Assembly (NCBI RefSeq): GCF_029207565.1
Contig: NZ_JANCMW010000017.1
Location: 1-64,000 of the forward strand
DNA length: 64,000 nucleotides
Direction of reading: 5' to 3'
From: Marinobacter iranensis
GTDB taxonomy: Bacteria; Pseudomonadota; Gammaproteobacteria; Pseudomonadales; Oleiphilaceae
Part shown: positions 7,829 to 16,015 of the stretch, in pieces
How the letters are laid out: the number at the start of each line of letters is the position of its first letter
Numbering within the stretch: the first letter of the stretch is position 1
Program-made: the position numbers and the translations under genes
Notes under the pieces: generated by a model
Database searches by the model: none
The model's input: only the letters and a program-made list of their open reading frames with translations
Told to the model about the DNA's origin: nothing

Positions 7829-7856
7829 GTCGGATTACGGCTTCGCCTAATCCGAC
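7829..7856. repeat. Short REP-like palindrome after dnaE2
   Basis: GTCGGATTA (7829-7837) and TAATCCGAC (7848-7856) are exact complements enclosing CGGCTTCGCC, whose other strand contains GCGAAGC. It begins 3 bases after the dnaE2 stop. Sequences of this kind (TCGGATTAGGCGAAGCCGTAA) are scattered through many proteobacterial genomes as intergenic repeats. There is no T tract, so it is a repeat rather than a clear intrinsic terminator. Confidence 0.7.
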
Positions 7857-7902
7857 CTACGGTAAAGGGATGGGGTATTAAGCGGTAACTGTGGAGTTCG
7901 AA

Positions 7903-8012
7903 GCGCCATTGCGGAGGCCCTTTCCAGGAATGTCTCCGGCCACGGATGGCCGGAGTCAAGCGCACATGGATGTGCTCGTAGCGTTTCCTGGAAAGGGCCT
8001 CCGCAATGGCGC
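7903..8012 (-). repeat. Long palindrome copy A: 28-bp arms around a 54-nt two-hairpin core
   Basis: Left arm 7903-7930 and right arm 7985-8012 are perfect 28-bp reverse complements. The 54-nt core (7931-7984) holds two further hairpins: CTCCGGCCA / TGGCCGGAG, and GCACAT GG ATGTGC. Reverse-complemented, the core matches the core of copy D almost base for base (ACGCTACGAGCACATCCATG is identical), while the arms of A and D share no similarity. The element lies between the convergent dnaE2 and oadB genes, and oadB has its own terminator to the right. Confidence 0.9.
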
Positions 8013-8043
8013 CACCACCAAAATTCACAGGCTACAAAACAAG

Positions 8044-8066
8044 AAAACCCCGCAAAAGCGGGGTCT
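8044..8066 (-). terminator. Rho-independent terminator of oadGAB
   Basis: On the minus strand, ACCCCGC-TTTT-GCGGGGT (stem 8047-8053 and 8058-8064) is followed by TTTCTT, 24 bases after the oadB stop codon. It is a standard intrinsic terminator for the oad operon. Confidence 0.85.
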
Positions 8067-8089
8067 CCTTATTCACTAGAGTGAAACGA

Positions 8090-9424
8090 TCAGCTAAGCA
8101 GCTTGATCATCACACCCGCAGCCACCGCAGAGCCGATAACGCCGGCCACGTTCGGGCCCATGGCGTGCATCAACAGGAAGTTATGCGGATTGGCTTCCAG
8201 GCCCACCTTGTTGGATACCCGCGCTGCCATCGGCACTGCGGATACGCCGGCAGAACCAATCAGCGGGTTGATAGGCTCCTTGGTGAAGCGGTTCATCAGC
8301 TTCGCCATCAGAACACCACAGGCTGTACCTACACCGAACGCTACAATACCCAGGCCCAGGATACCCAGCGTCTGGGCGTCCAGGAACTTATCGGCCATCA
8401 GCTTCGAGCCCACGGACAGGCCCAGGAAAATGGTCGTGATATTGATCAGTGCATTCTGCGCTGTGTCGCTCAGGCGCTCGACCACGCCACATTCGCGCAT
8501 CAGGTTACCGAAGCAGAACATACCCAGAAGCGGCGCGGCATCCGGCAGGAACAGAACCACGGCAATCAACACGACCAACGGGAACACGATTTTTTCTTTC
8601 TTGCTCACCGGGCGGAGCTGGGACATTTTGATAGCCCGCTCTTTCTGGCTGGTCAGCGCCTTCATGATCGGCGGCTGGATCATCGGAACCATCGCCATGT
8701 AGGCGTAGGCCGAAACGGCGATCGCTCCAAGAAGGTGCGGCGCCAGAACACTGGACACGTAGATGGACGTAGGACCATCCGCACCACCGATAATACCGAC
8801 CGCGGCGGCTTCGAGGATGGTGAAATCCAGGACACCCAGCCAATCGAGCAGTGCGGCACCCAGAACGGTTCCGAAGATACCGAACTGAGCCGCGGCGCCG
8901 AGCAGCATCGTCTTGGGATTGGCCAACAGCGGGCCAAAGTCCGTCATCGCGCCGACACCCATGAAAATCACCAGTGGGCCAATGGTGCTGCCGATAACCA
9001 CCGAGTAGAAGTTATACAACATGCCATGACCATAACCGAAGTCCTGGGCAATGGAGTTTGCCATCGCCATTTCAGAGTAGCTGGCTTCTTTGACAGCAAC
9101 CTTGAAGGCTTCTTTCAGCTCAGGCGTTACAGCCTGGCCGGCCTGGTAGACAACATCCAGCGGCGCAGCCAGCGCGGCCAGCACCTGCGTAGCGTCACTC
9201 CTCAGGGCGAAATGGATCGCATTTTCCGCCGCAGTCAGGGCCAGCCCTGCCTCCGGAATATTCGCCAGGATGCCGCCGAACCCGATGGGCACCAGCAGCA
9301 GCGGCTCAAAACCCTTGCGAATCGCAAGGAACAGAAGAAGAAGGCCAATGGCGATCATGATCACCTGGCCGATCTCTATATTGAACAGGCCACTACCTGT
9401 CCAGAGCGTCAGTAATTTATCCAT
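8090..9424 (-). CDS. oadB: Oxaloacetate decarboxylase, beta (Na+ pump) subunit
   Basis: A 444-residue polytopic inner-membrane protein of the sodium-pumping decarboxylase beta family. It accepts the carboxyl group carried on biotin by OadA, decarboxylates it, and uses the energy to export Na+. The conserved loop GGADGPTSIYVSS is present, and alternating hydrophobic stretches run the whole length. Last gene of oadG-oadA-oadB, 13 bases after oadA, with a terminator just downstream. A sodium pump suits a marine bacterium. The closest alternative is the malonate or methylmalonyl decarboxylase beta subunit, but the neighbours settle it. Confidence 0.92.
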   Translation of the reverse strand: MDKLLTLWTGSGLFNIEIGQVIMIAIGLLLLFLAIRKGFEPLLLVPIGFGGILANIPEAGLALTAAENAIHFALRSDATQVLAALAAPLDVVYQAGQAVTPELKEAFKVAVKEASYSEMAMANSIAQDFGYGHGMLYNFYSVVIGSTIGPLVIFMGVGAMTDFGPLLANPKTMLLGAAAQFGIFGTVLGAALLDWLGVLDFTILEAAAVGIIGGADGPTSIYVSSVLAPHLLGAIAVSAYAYMAMVPMIQPPIMKALTSQKERAIKMSQLRPVSKKEKIVFPLVVLIAVVLFLPDAAPLLGMFCFGNLMRECGVVERLSDTAQNALINITTIFLGLSVGSKLMADKFLDAQTLGILGLGIVAFGVGTACGVLMAKLMNRFTKEPINPLIGSAGVSAVPMAARVSNKVGLEANPHNFLLMHAMGPNVAGVIGSAVAAGVMIKLLS

Positions 9425-9437
9425 GGAATGCTGGCCC

Positions 9438-11222
9438 TTATGCGATTGTCAGCATTTCATCATCAGGGGAGACGGCATCACCGACCTTGATGAAGACTTC
9501 GCCGATGGTACCGGCTTTCGGTGCTCGAACCTCGGTTTCCATTTTCATGGCTTCGAGAATGATCAGCACATCGCCCTCTTCCACAGCATCGCCGGGGGAA
9601 ACCAGAACCTTGAAGATATTGCCGCCCAGCGGCGCCACCAAAGGCTCACCTTCACCCGCCGGTGCAGGAGTGGAAGCGGCAGCCGGTGCAGACGCAGCGC
9701 CGCCCTCACCCTGGAGCTGGGTAATTTCGCCACCTTCAGACACAGCAACTACAAATTTCTTGCCGTTCACTTCAACCGTGTAGGTTTCCGGGCCACCCGC
9801 TTTTTTCGCAGGCGCCGCGTCTGCAGCGGTCGGAACGGGCTCAAAGGCATCCGGATTGTCGCGGTTTTCCAGGAACTTGAGGCCAATCTGCGGGAACAAG
9901 GCGTAGGTCAGCACATCGTCGACAGCGTTGTCAGCCAGTTTGATGCCCTTCTCGTCCGCCAGCTTCTTCAGCTCGTCGGTCAGCTTGTCCATTTCCGGTT
10001 CAATCAGATCGGCCGGCCGGCAGGTAATCGCCTCCTTGCCATCCAGAACCCGCTCTTGCAGTTCCTTGTTAAACGAGGATGGTGCAGAGCCGTACTCGCC
10101 CTTCAGGATTGCAGAGGTTTCCTTGGAGATGGACTTGTAGCGCTCTCCTGTCAGAACGTTCAATACCGCCTGAGTACCAACAATTTGGGAGGTTGGAGTC
10201 ACTAGCGGGATGTAACCCAGATCTTCCCGTACCTTGGGAATCTCAGCCAGCACCTCGTCAAACTTGTCGCTGGCGTTCTGCTCTCTCAGTTGGTTTTCCA
10301 TGTTGGTCAGCATGCCACCCGGAACCTGAGCAATCAGAATGCGGGAATCGGTACCCCGGAGGCTGCCTTCAAACCTTGCATACTTCTTACGAACTTCGCG
10401 GAAGTAGCTGGCAATTTCTTCCAGCAGGTTCAGATCAAGGCCGGTGTCGCGGTCTGTACCTTCAAGAATGGCAACAACCGCCTCGGTGGGAGAATGACCA
10501 TAGGTCATGCTCATGGAGGAAATCGCGGTATCAACGTTATCAATACCGGCTTCCGCTGCCTTGATGGCGGTGGCCGTAGACATGCCAGTCGTTGCGTGGC
10601 ACTGCATGTGAATCGGAATGTCCAACTCTTTCTTCAGGCGGCTGACCAGATCGAAAGCCACATACGGCTTGAGAATGCCCGCCATGTCCTTGATGGCAAT
10701 GGAATCGGCACCCATGGAGGCGATTTCCTTGGCCAGCTCAACCCACATTTCAATGGTGTGAACAGGGCTTGTGGTGTAGGAAATGGTGCCCTGGGCGTGT
10801 TTGCCAGTCTTGCGAACAGCCTTGATGGCGGTATCCAGGTTGCGCGGGTCGTTCATCGCGTCAAAAATCCGGAATACGTCTACGCCGTTTTCGGCGGCAC
10901 GATCAACAAAGCGCTCAACCACATCATCCGCATAGTGCCGGTAGCCCAACAGATTCTGGCCGCGCAGGAGCATTTGCTGCGGCGTGTTGGGCATGGCTTT
11001 TTTCAGTTCGCGGATACGCTCCCATGGATCCTCACCCAGGTAGCGAATGCAGGAGTCAAAAGTGGCTCCACCCCAGGATTCCAGAGACCAGAAGCCTACC
11101 TTGTCCAGCTTCTCGGCAATGGGCAGCATATCGTCAAGCCGCATGCGGGTGGCCAGCAGGGACTGGTGGGCGTCACGCAAAATAACGTCCGTAATCCCCA
11201 GCGGTTTCTTTGAGTCAGTCAT
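9438..11222 (-). CDS. oadA: Oxaloacetate decarboxylase, alpha (carboxyltransferase/biotin) subunit
   Basis: A 594-residue protein. The N-terminal carboxyltransferase barrel (about 1-290) has the metal and substrate motifs RDAHQSLLATRM and WGGATFD. A conserved PYC/OadA domain follows, then a flexible Ala/Pro linker (about 505-525) and a C-terminal biotinyl domain with EAMKM, the biotin lysine being about residue 560. It moves CO2 from oxaloacetate to biotin for decarboxylation by OadB. Pyruvate carboxylase subunit B is similar in sequence, but the flanking oadG and oadB genes make this the decarboxylase. Confidence 0.93.
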   Translation of the reverse strand: MTDSKKPLGITDVILRDAHQSLLATRMRLDDMLPIAEKLDKVGFWSLESWGGATFDSCIRYLGEDPWERIRELKKAMPNTPQQMLLRGQNLLGYRHYADDVVERFVDRAAENGVDVFRIFDAMNDPRNLDTAIKAVRKTGKHAQGTISYTTSPVHTIEMWVELAKEIASMGADSIAIKDMAGILKPYVAFDLVSRLKKELDIPIHMQCHATTGMSTATAIKAAEAGIDNVDTAISSMSMTYGHSPTEAVVAILEGTDRDTGLDLNLLEEIASYFREVRKKYARFEGSLRGTDSRILIAQVPGGMLTNMENQLREQNASDKFDEVLAEIPKVREDLGYIPLVTPTSQIVGTQAVLNVLTGERYKSISKETSAILKGEYGSAPSSFNKELQERVLDGKEAITCRPADLIEPEMDKLTDELKKLADEKGIKLADNAVDDVLTYALFPQIGLKFLENRDNPDAFEPVPTAADAAPAKKAGGPETYTVEVNGKKFVVAVSEGGEITQLQGEGGAASAPAAASTPAPAGEGEPLVAPLGGNIFKVLVSPGDAVEEGDVLIILEAMKMETEVRAPKAGTIGEVFIKVGDAVSPDDEMLTIA

Positions 11223-11264
11223 CGTGTCAGCCTTCTGTTTAAAGGTTCTAATCTGTCTGCCAGG

Positions 11265-11516
11265 TCACTTCTTGTGGCGTGACCGGTACTGTGCAATCGC
11301 TTTTTTAATCGCTTCAGCGGTGTCAGGATCAACCGACGATGGCGCTGAAGGCTTTGCACGTGGAGTTCGGACCGGGGCAGCGGGTTCAGGTGCGCCGAAC
11401 CGGTGGACCAGCTTTGACATGAGCAGGGTTGCAAACACCAGTACGACCAGGAATGCGAAGACAAACCCCATGCCTGCGACCATCAGATCGATGGCTTGTG
11501 ACATCAGCTCATTCAT
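11265..11516 (-). CDS. oadG: Oxaloacetate decarboxylase, gamma subunit
   Basis: An 83-residue protein with one N-terminal membrane helix (about 13-33) and a polar, Pro/Ala-rich tail ending RSRHKK. Gamma subunits anchor and help assemble OadA on OadB and are always this small and poorly conserved, so the call leans on position as first gene of oadGAB, 42 bases before oadA. The operon promoter should lie in the 220 bases upstream (11517-11739), in which I see no convincing operator. Confidence 0.85.
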   Translation of the reverse strand: MNELMSQAIDLMVAGMGFVFAFLVVLVFATLLMSKLVHRFGAPEPAAPVRTPRAKPSAPSSVDPDTAEAIKKAIAQYRSRHKK

Positions 11517-11739
11517 AACGAATAGCTACCTGTATTGAGTTGTTGATTTTCCCGAGCCGCTGGCCAGGCCCCGCCAAGAGCGTGGTTTTACCTGTCATCC
11601 AGGCAGTTCGGGGGGCAAAATCCCGCGTAATTTACCGTTTTCCGACTCACTGAGCAACCTAATTGCAGGTTTCAATAAGTGGTTACCGAGCGCCCTGGCC
11701 CATATTGACGGGCCCGGGACAGGCAAAAGTGATTCTCAT

Positions 11740-13113
11740 TTATGCATAACGTACACGCATTTTCCGGCCCTTGATGCGACCCTGTTCCAGCCTTTTCAGC
11801 GCCGTCGGCGCCGAGGCCTTCTCGACAGCAACAAAACACTGAAAATCAAAGAGATCAATCTTGCCCACCGCCTTGCCGGAAAGCCCGGCCTCACCCGTTA
11901 GCGCGCCAAGAACATCGCCAGGCCTGACCTTGTCTTTGCGCCCCCCTGCGATACACAGGGTTTTCATGGCAGGGGCCAATGGCCGCAGTGGCGTCGCCAT
12001 CAACTTGCCCGTGTCGCCCCACACTACTGCCTGCTGGCGACCGGCTTCCAGCCGGTTGATCTTGTGGGCCTGGGAGGGCGTGCAAAAAGTCACGGCCAGG
12101 CCCTGCTCCCCTGCCCGGCCCGTGCGCCCGACACGATGTGTATGCACTTCCGGGTCCCGGGCAGGCTCCACGTTCACCACCAGCGGCAGGGATTTGATAT
12201 CCAGGCCACGGGCAGCCACATCGGTCGCCACAAGCACCGAGCAGCTCTGGTTGCCAAAGCGGACCAGAACGCTGTCCCGATCCCTTTGCTCCAGGTCACC
12301 GTGAAGGGGCAAGGCAGCGAATCCCAAGCCATTCAGTTCAGTGGCCACCTCATCGCACTGTTGCTTCCTGGTGCAGAAAGCAATACACGAAGCAGGCTGG
12401 TGTAAGGAGAGTAAAGCGGCCAGGGCCTGAACCTGCTGCCCTGGCGCGATTTCATAGAACCTTTCGGTAATGTCGGAGTCCACTGCCTGGCTATCAATCC
12501 GGACATCCGCCGGCTTGTTCTGGTATTGCTCGCTGAGTTTGCGGATATTTTCCGGCCAGGTGGCGGAGAACATCAGGGTCTGCCTTTTTGAAGGCGCCTG
12601 GCTGATGATGTCTTCCACCGCGTCCTGGAAGCCCATATCCAGCATCCGGTCGGCCTCGTCCAGAACCAGGGTTTTGAGCTGATCCAGCTTCAAGGTTCCC
12701 TTGCGAAGATGATCCTGAATCCGTCCCGGGGTTCCCACCACGATATGGGCGCCGTGGCTGAGCGAGCCAATCTGTGGGCCGATAGACACTCCACCGCAGA
12801 GGGACAGGATCTTCACGTTCTCCCGGGCAACCGCCAGTTCACGCAGGGATTTGGCCACCTGGTCCGCCAGCTCACGCGTGGGACAAAGCACCAACCCCTG
12901 CACCGCAAACCGGCGCGGGTCCAGCCTCTCCACCAGACCGATACCAAACGCCGCCGTCTTGCCACTCCCGGTCTGCGCCAGGGCGATCAGATCCCGACCT
13001 TCCATGGCATGGGGCAAGGCGCCGGACTGGATCGGCGTGGGGTTTTCAAAGCCAAGCCTCGACAGGTTCGCGAGCATTGGCTCGGAAAGGCCCAATTGAC
13101 TGAATGACGACAT
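11740..13113 (-). CDS. dbpA: ATP-dependent RNA helicase DbpA
   Basis: A 457-residue DEAD-box helicase with Walker A AQTGSGKT, the DEAD motif (LDEADRMLD), SAT, and the RGLD and HRVGRTGR motifs of the second RecA-like domain. The last 75 or so residues form the DbpA-type RNA-binding domain that targets 23S rRNA helix 92, so the likely role is late assembly of the large ribosomal subunit. The start MSSFSQLG (11 kb side ATG at 13111-13113) matches the family N-terminus; the frame extends another 25 codons upstream without family similarity, and no strong ribosome site marks either start. Confidence 0.92.
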   Translation of the reverse strand: MSSFSQLGLSEPMLANLSRLGFENPTPIQSGALPHAMEGRDLIALAQTGSGKTAAFGIGLVERLDPRRFAVQGLVLCPTRELADQVAKSLRELAVARENVKILSLCGGVSIGPQIGSLSHGAHIVVGTPGRIQDHLRKGTLKLDQLKTLVLDEADRMLDMGFQDAVEDIISQAPSKRQTLMFSATWPENIRKLSEQYQNKPADVRIDSQAVDSDITERFYEIAPGQQVQALAALLSLHQPASCIAFCTRKQQCDEVATELNGLGFAALPLHGDLEQRDRDSVLVRFGNQSCSVLVATDVAARGLDIKSLPLVVNVEPARDPEVHTHRVGRTGRAGEQGLAVTFCTPSQAHKINRLEAGRQQAVVWGDTGKLMATPLRPLAPAMKTLCIAGGRKDKVRPGDVLGALTGEAGLSGKAVGKIDLFDFQCFVAVEKASAPTALKRLEQGRIKGRKMRVRYA

Positions 13114-13224
13114 AGAAGGAATACCCGGGGACAGATAAATGAAGGATGGGTTCGACCGGCAGCGATGCGGGCGTATACTTGGTGCCAAGTTTACCAGAAA
13201 TAGCAGACAGTCACGGAGCAGTTA

Positions 13225-13761
13225 ATGCCATCACTACAGGATCAGTTGTTAAAGGCCGGCCTGGCCGATGAGAAAAAGGCCAAGGCCATTCGCAACGAGA
13301 AGCACAAGAAGCGTAAGCAGCAACCCAAGGGGGCCGCTGAGGTCAACGAGGCAGAAATCCGGGCTCGCCAGGCACGGGAAGAAAAGGCGGAACGGGACCG
13401 GCAGTTAAACCTTGAGCGCCAGAAGCAGGCCGAGAAAAAGGCCATCCAGGCCCAGATCCGGCAATTGGTGGAGACTAACCGCCTGGACCGGTCCCGTGGT
13501 GAGACTTCGTACCAGTTCGTGCACGACAAGAAGATCAAGAAGGTCTTTGTGGACGACACCATGGTTGACCAGCTTTCCCGGGGACGACTGGCCATCGTGT
13601 TTGTGAACGATGCCTATGAGATTGTCGCCGAAGGTGTGGCACGGAAGATCATGGAGCGGGATGAAAGTGCCGTTGTGGTATTGCACGATCGCAAGAGCGA
13701 TGACCAGGGTGATGATGACCCTTATGCAGGTTATGAGATTCCAGATGATTTGATGTGGTAA
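13225..13761 (+). CDS. DUF2058 family protein (YaiL-like)
   Basis: A 178-residue cytoplasmic protein. The first 90 residues are a highly charged, Lys/Arg/Glu/Gln-rich helix, probably a coiled coil (about 12-85). The C-terminal half is a small globular domain (QFVHDKKIKKVFVDD onward) ending in an acidic tail. It belongs to DUF2058, which includes E. coli YaiL. YaiL has been associated with nucleoprotein/polysome fractions, but no enzymatic role is known. The gene is divergent from dbpA, 111 bases away. Confidence 0.85.
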   Translation: MPSLQDQLLKAGLADEKKAKAIRNEKHKKRKQQPKGAAEVNEAEIRARQAREEKAERDRQLNLERQKQAEKKAIQAQIRQLVETNRLDRSRGETSYQFVHDKKIKKVFVDDTMVDQLSRGRLAIVFVNDAYEIVAEGVARKIMERDESAVVVLHDRKSDDQGDDDPYAGYEIPDDLMW

Positions 13762-13767
13762 AGCAAC

Positions 13768-13798
13768 AAAAAACCCCGCTCAAGGGCGGGGTTCTTCG
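13768..13798 (-). terminator. Bidirectional terminator between DUF2058 gene and tRNA cluster
   Basis: The stem AACCCCGC (13772-13779) pairs with GCGGGGTT (13786-13793). On the minus strand it is followed by a run of T, so it best serves the leftward tRNA cluster. On the plus strand it lies 10 bases after the DUF2058 stop but the T run is poor. Confidence 0.8.
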
Positions 13799-13805
13799 TT
13801 TGATA

Positions 13806-13882
13806 TGGCGCGGCTGGGAGGATTCGAACCTCCGACCGCCTGGTTCGTAGCCAGGTACTCTATCCAGCTGAGCTACAGCCGC
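13806..13882 (-). tRNA. tRNA-Arg(ACG), copy 1
   Basis: A 77-nt cloverleaf including an encoded CCA. The acceptor GCGGCTG pairs with CAGCCGC, the anticodon stem CCTGG/CCAGG holds loop CTACGAA (anticodon ACG, read as ICG), and the T loop is GGTTCGAATCC. It is identical in sequence to the copy at 13926. Confidence 0.97.
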
Positions 13883-13925
13883 TTGAAAACGGTTACTACT
13901 GAAAGCGGAAGTGTATTGAATTAAG

Positions 13926-14002
13926 TGGCGCGGCTGGGAGGATTCGAACCTCCGACCGCCTGGTTCGTAGCCAGGTACTCTATCCAGCTGAGCTACAGCC
14001 GC
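13926..14002 (-). tRNA. tRNA-Arg(ACG), copy 2
   Basis: Exact duplicate of the 77-nt tRNA-Arg at 13806-13882, separated from it by 43 bases and cotranscribed leftward after tRNA-Ser. Anticodon ACG with encoded CCA. Confidence 0.97.
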
Positions 14003-14049
14003 GCATTCATACTTCCAGATCCAGCAGTGTTCTCTTACTTCTCCGAAAA

Positions 14050-14143
<94 letters not shown>

Positions 14144-14250
14144 TTGAGAACGGGGCGTATACTACCATAATTTTTCTGATTTCATAGGGTTGACACGAGT
14201 TTTTTCAAACCGCGCTCCTGTGGGCACAGAAAAGCCAATCCGGGGACACA

Positions 14251-14286
14251 AAAAAGCCGTTCGGGTTTCCCTCGAACGGCTTTTTG
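14251..14286 (-). terminator. Rho-independent terminator of csrA
   Basis: GCCGTTCG (14256-14263) pairs with CGAACGGC (14273-14280), with an A run on the left and a T run on the right, so it can work in both directions. It lies 7 bases beyond the csrA stop on the minus strand. Confidence 0.9.
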
Positions 14287-14292
14287 TCACTC

Positions 14293-14490
14293 TCAGCTAT
14301 TACCGGGCTCCGGCTCTTCAGAGCCTTTCTCGCTCTGTATACGCTGATAGATTTCTTCACGGTGAACCGCCACTTCTTTGGGGGCGTTTACACCGATGCG
14401 TACCTGGTTCCCCTTTACCCCAAGCACGGTGACGGTGATTTCATCACCGACCATCAGGGTTTCGCCAACACGGCGGGTCAATATCAACAT
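14293..14490 (-). CDS. csrA: Carbon storage regulator CsrA (RsmA)
   Basis: A 65-residue RNA-binding dimer that represses or stabilises mRNAs by binding GGA motifs near ribosome sites. The conserved chain starts MLILTRRVGETLMVGD and includes VRIGVNAPKEVAVHREEIY with the RNA-contacting arginine near residue 44; the last dozen residues are a variable tail. The start at 14488-14490 has the near-universal MLILTR opening; upstream codons in frame are not conserved. The leader contains GGGAG and AAGGA before the ATG, possible sites for self-repression. It has its own terminator. Confidence 0.96.
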   Translation of the reverse strand: MLILTRRVGETLMVGDEITVTVLGVKGNQVRIGVNAPKEVAVHREEIYQRIQSEKGSEEPEPGNS

Positions 14491-14676
14491 GTCCTTTACT
14501 CCCTTATCCAGAGCTACCTGTTCCGACAAATGTATACTGCTTACTTTTATAGTGGGATCACTTGCCGATATCAAAAGCCGCATAATCACTTATACGCAAC
14601 TGTCAAAGCAAAAGCCTGCAAATGACGCCCTTTTTTACGGAAAACCCGGGCAAACCGACCTGTTTGTCCGCAAACC

Positions 14677-15912
14677 TCAGGCTTCCTCTACCCCGGGCTT
14701 GTCCAGTTCGAAGGCACTATGGAGTGCCCGAACGGCCAGCTCAAGATATTTTTCGTCAATCACCACCGAAATTTTAATCTCGGACGTGGAGATCATCAGA
14801 ATATTGATTCCCTCATTGGACAGCGCCGCGAACATTTTAGTTGCAACACCGGCGTGCGAACGCATGCCTACACCCACGATGCTCACCTTGGCAATCTTGC
14901 TGTCGCCACTGACTTCCCTGGCATTAAGTTCTTCCGATACTTTCTGGAGAACCGCATGGGCCCGTTTGAAGTCGTTACGATGCACGGTAAAGGTGAAATC
15001 CGTACGGTTGTCCGCCCCCACGTTCTGAACAATCATGTCCACTTCGATGTTGGCATCGCTGACCGGCTGGAGAATACGCAACGCACTGCCCGGTGTATCC
15101 GGCACACCGGCAATCGTCAGCTTGGCTTCATCACGGTTAAAGGCTATGCCGGAGACGACCGGTTGTTCCATGGCGTTTTCATCCTCAAGAGTAATCAGGG
15201 TACCTTCGCCTTCCTGGAAGCTGGAAAGAACCCTTAAAGGAACATTGTATTTACCTGCAAATTCCACTGAGCGAATCTGAAGAACCTTGGAGCCAAGACT
15301 GGCCATCTCGATCATTTCTTCAAAGGTAATCCGCTCCAGCCGTCGTGCACTGTCGACCACCCGTGGATCAGTCGTATAAACACCGTCCACATCAGTGTAG
15401 ATCTGACATTCGTCAGCCTTCAATGCGGCGGCGAGGGCAACGGCTGTGGTATCCGACCCGCCACGGCCCAGGGTGGTGATGCTGCCGTTCTCGTCGATGC
15501 CCTGAAAACCCGCAACCACAACCACGCGGCCGGCGTTGAGGTCTTCCCTCATGCGCTGCTCATCAATCTGCTTGATGCGCGCCTTGGTGTGGGTGCTATC
15601 AGTCAGAATCCGCACCTGGGCACCGGTGTAGGAGCGCGCATCGCAGCCGCGTTTCTGCAAGGCCATGGACAACAGGGCAATGGTCACCTGCTCACCGGTG
15701 GAGACCAGCACGTCCATTTCCCGGGGCGTGGGCTCTTCCATGATCTCGTTGGCCAGACCAATCAGGCGGTTGGTCTCACCACTCATGGCAGACACCACAA
15801 CCACCACGTCGTGACCTTCCTTGCGGAAGCGGCAGACTTTTTCAGCAACCGCTTCAATCCTTTCGGTGGTGCCTACCGAGGTACCACCAAATTTCTGAAC
15901 CAAGAGCGCCAT
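14677..15912 (-). CDS. lysC: Aspartate kinase
   Basis: A 411-residue enzyme for the first step of Lys/Thr/Met synthesis. The N-terminal kinase domain opens with LVQKFGGTSVG and has the GRGGSDTTAVALA substrate loop. Two C-terminal ACT domains (about 265-405) give feedback control by lysine and/or threonine. The start MALLVQKF is chosen as the family N-terminus; 13 upstream in-frame codons are not conserved. Gene order alaS-lysC-csrA is typical of gammaproteobacteria related to Pseudomonas. No lysine riboswitch is evident in the roughly 100-base gap to alaS. Confidence 0.95.
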   Translation of the reverse strand: MALLVQKFGGTSVGTTERIEAVAEKVCRFRKEGHDVVVVVSAMSGETNRLIGLANEIMEEPTPREMDVLVSTGEQVTIALLSMALQKRGCDARSYTGAQVRILTDSTHTKARIKQIDEQRMREDLNAGRVVVVAGFQGIDENGSITTLGRGGSDTTAVALAAALKADECQIYTDVDGVYTTDPRVVDSARRLERITFEEMIEMASLGSKVLQIRSVEFAGKYNVPLRVLSSFQEGEGTLITLEDENAMEQPVVSGIAFNRDEAKLTIAGVPDTPGSALRILQPVSDANIEVDMIVQNVGADNRTDFTFTVHRNDFKRAHAVLQKVSEELNAREVSGDSKIAKVSIVGVGMRSHAGVATKMFAALSNEGINILMISTSEIKISVVIDEKYLELAVRALHSAFELDKPGVEEA

Positions 15913-16015
15913 TTCTTTCCCGATACCAAACGTGGACAAACGGCAGGGCATTGCCCTGCCTCAGACAAGCAAACGGGCGGGATTATAAACGCCAGCCCGT
16001 TTTCGAAACAGTTAC

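Noticed and set aside
7903..8012. Simple rho-independent terminator shared by dnaE2 and oadB
   Set aside because: The stem is far longer than a terminator, has no T run, contains two internal hairpins and a conserved core found at other loci; oadB has a separate standard terminator.
7861..8040. Small open frames running through the palindromes (at 7.9 and 63.5 kb)
   Set aside because: They translate the inverted repeat itself, appear in both directions, and have no ribosome site or family match.
8006..9415. 469-codon plus-strand frame opposite oadB
   Set aside because: Antisense shadow with His/Arg/Gln-rich composition; oadB on the other strand has clear family motifs.
15913..16015. Lysine riboswitch before lysC
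   Set aside because: The gap is only about 100 bases, much shorter than a lysine riboswitch, and shows no conserved elements.
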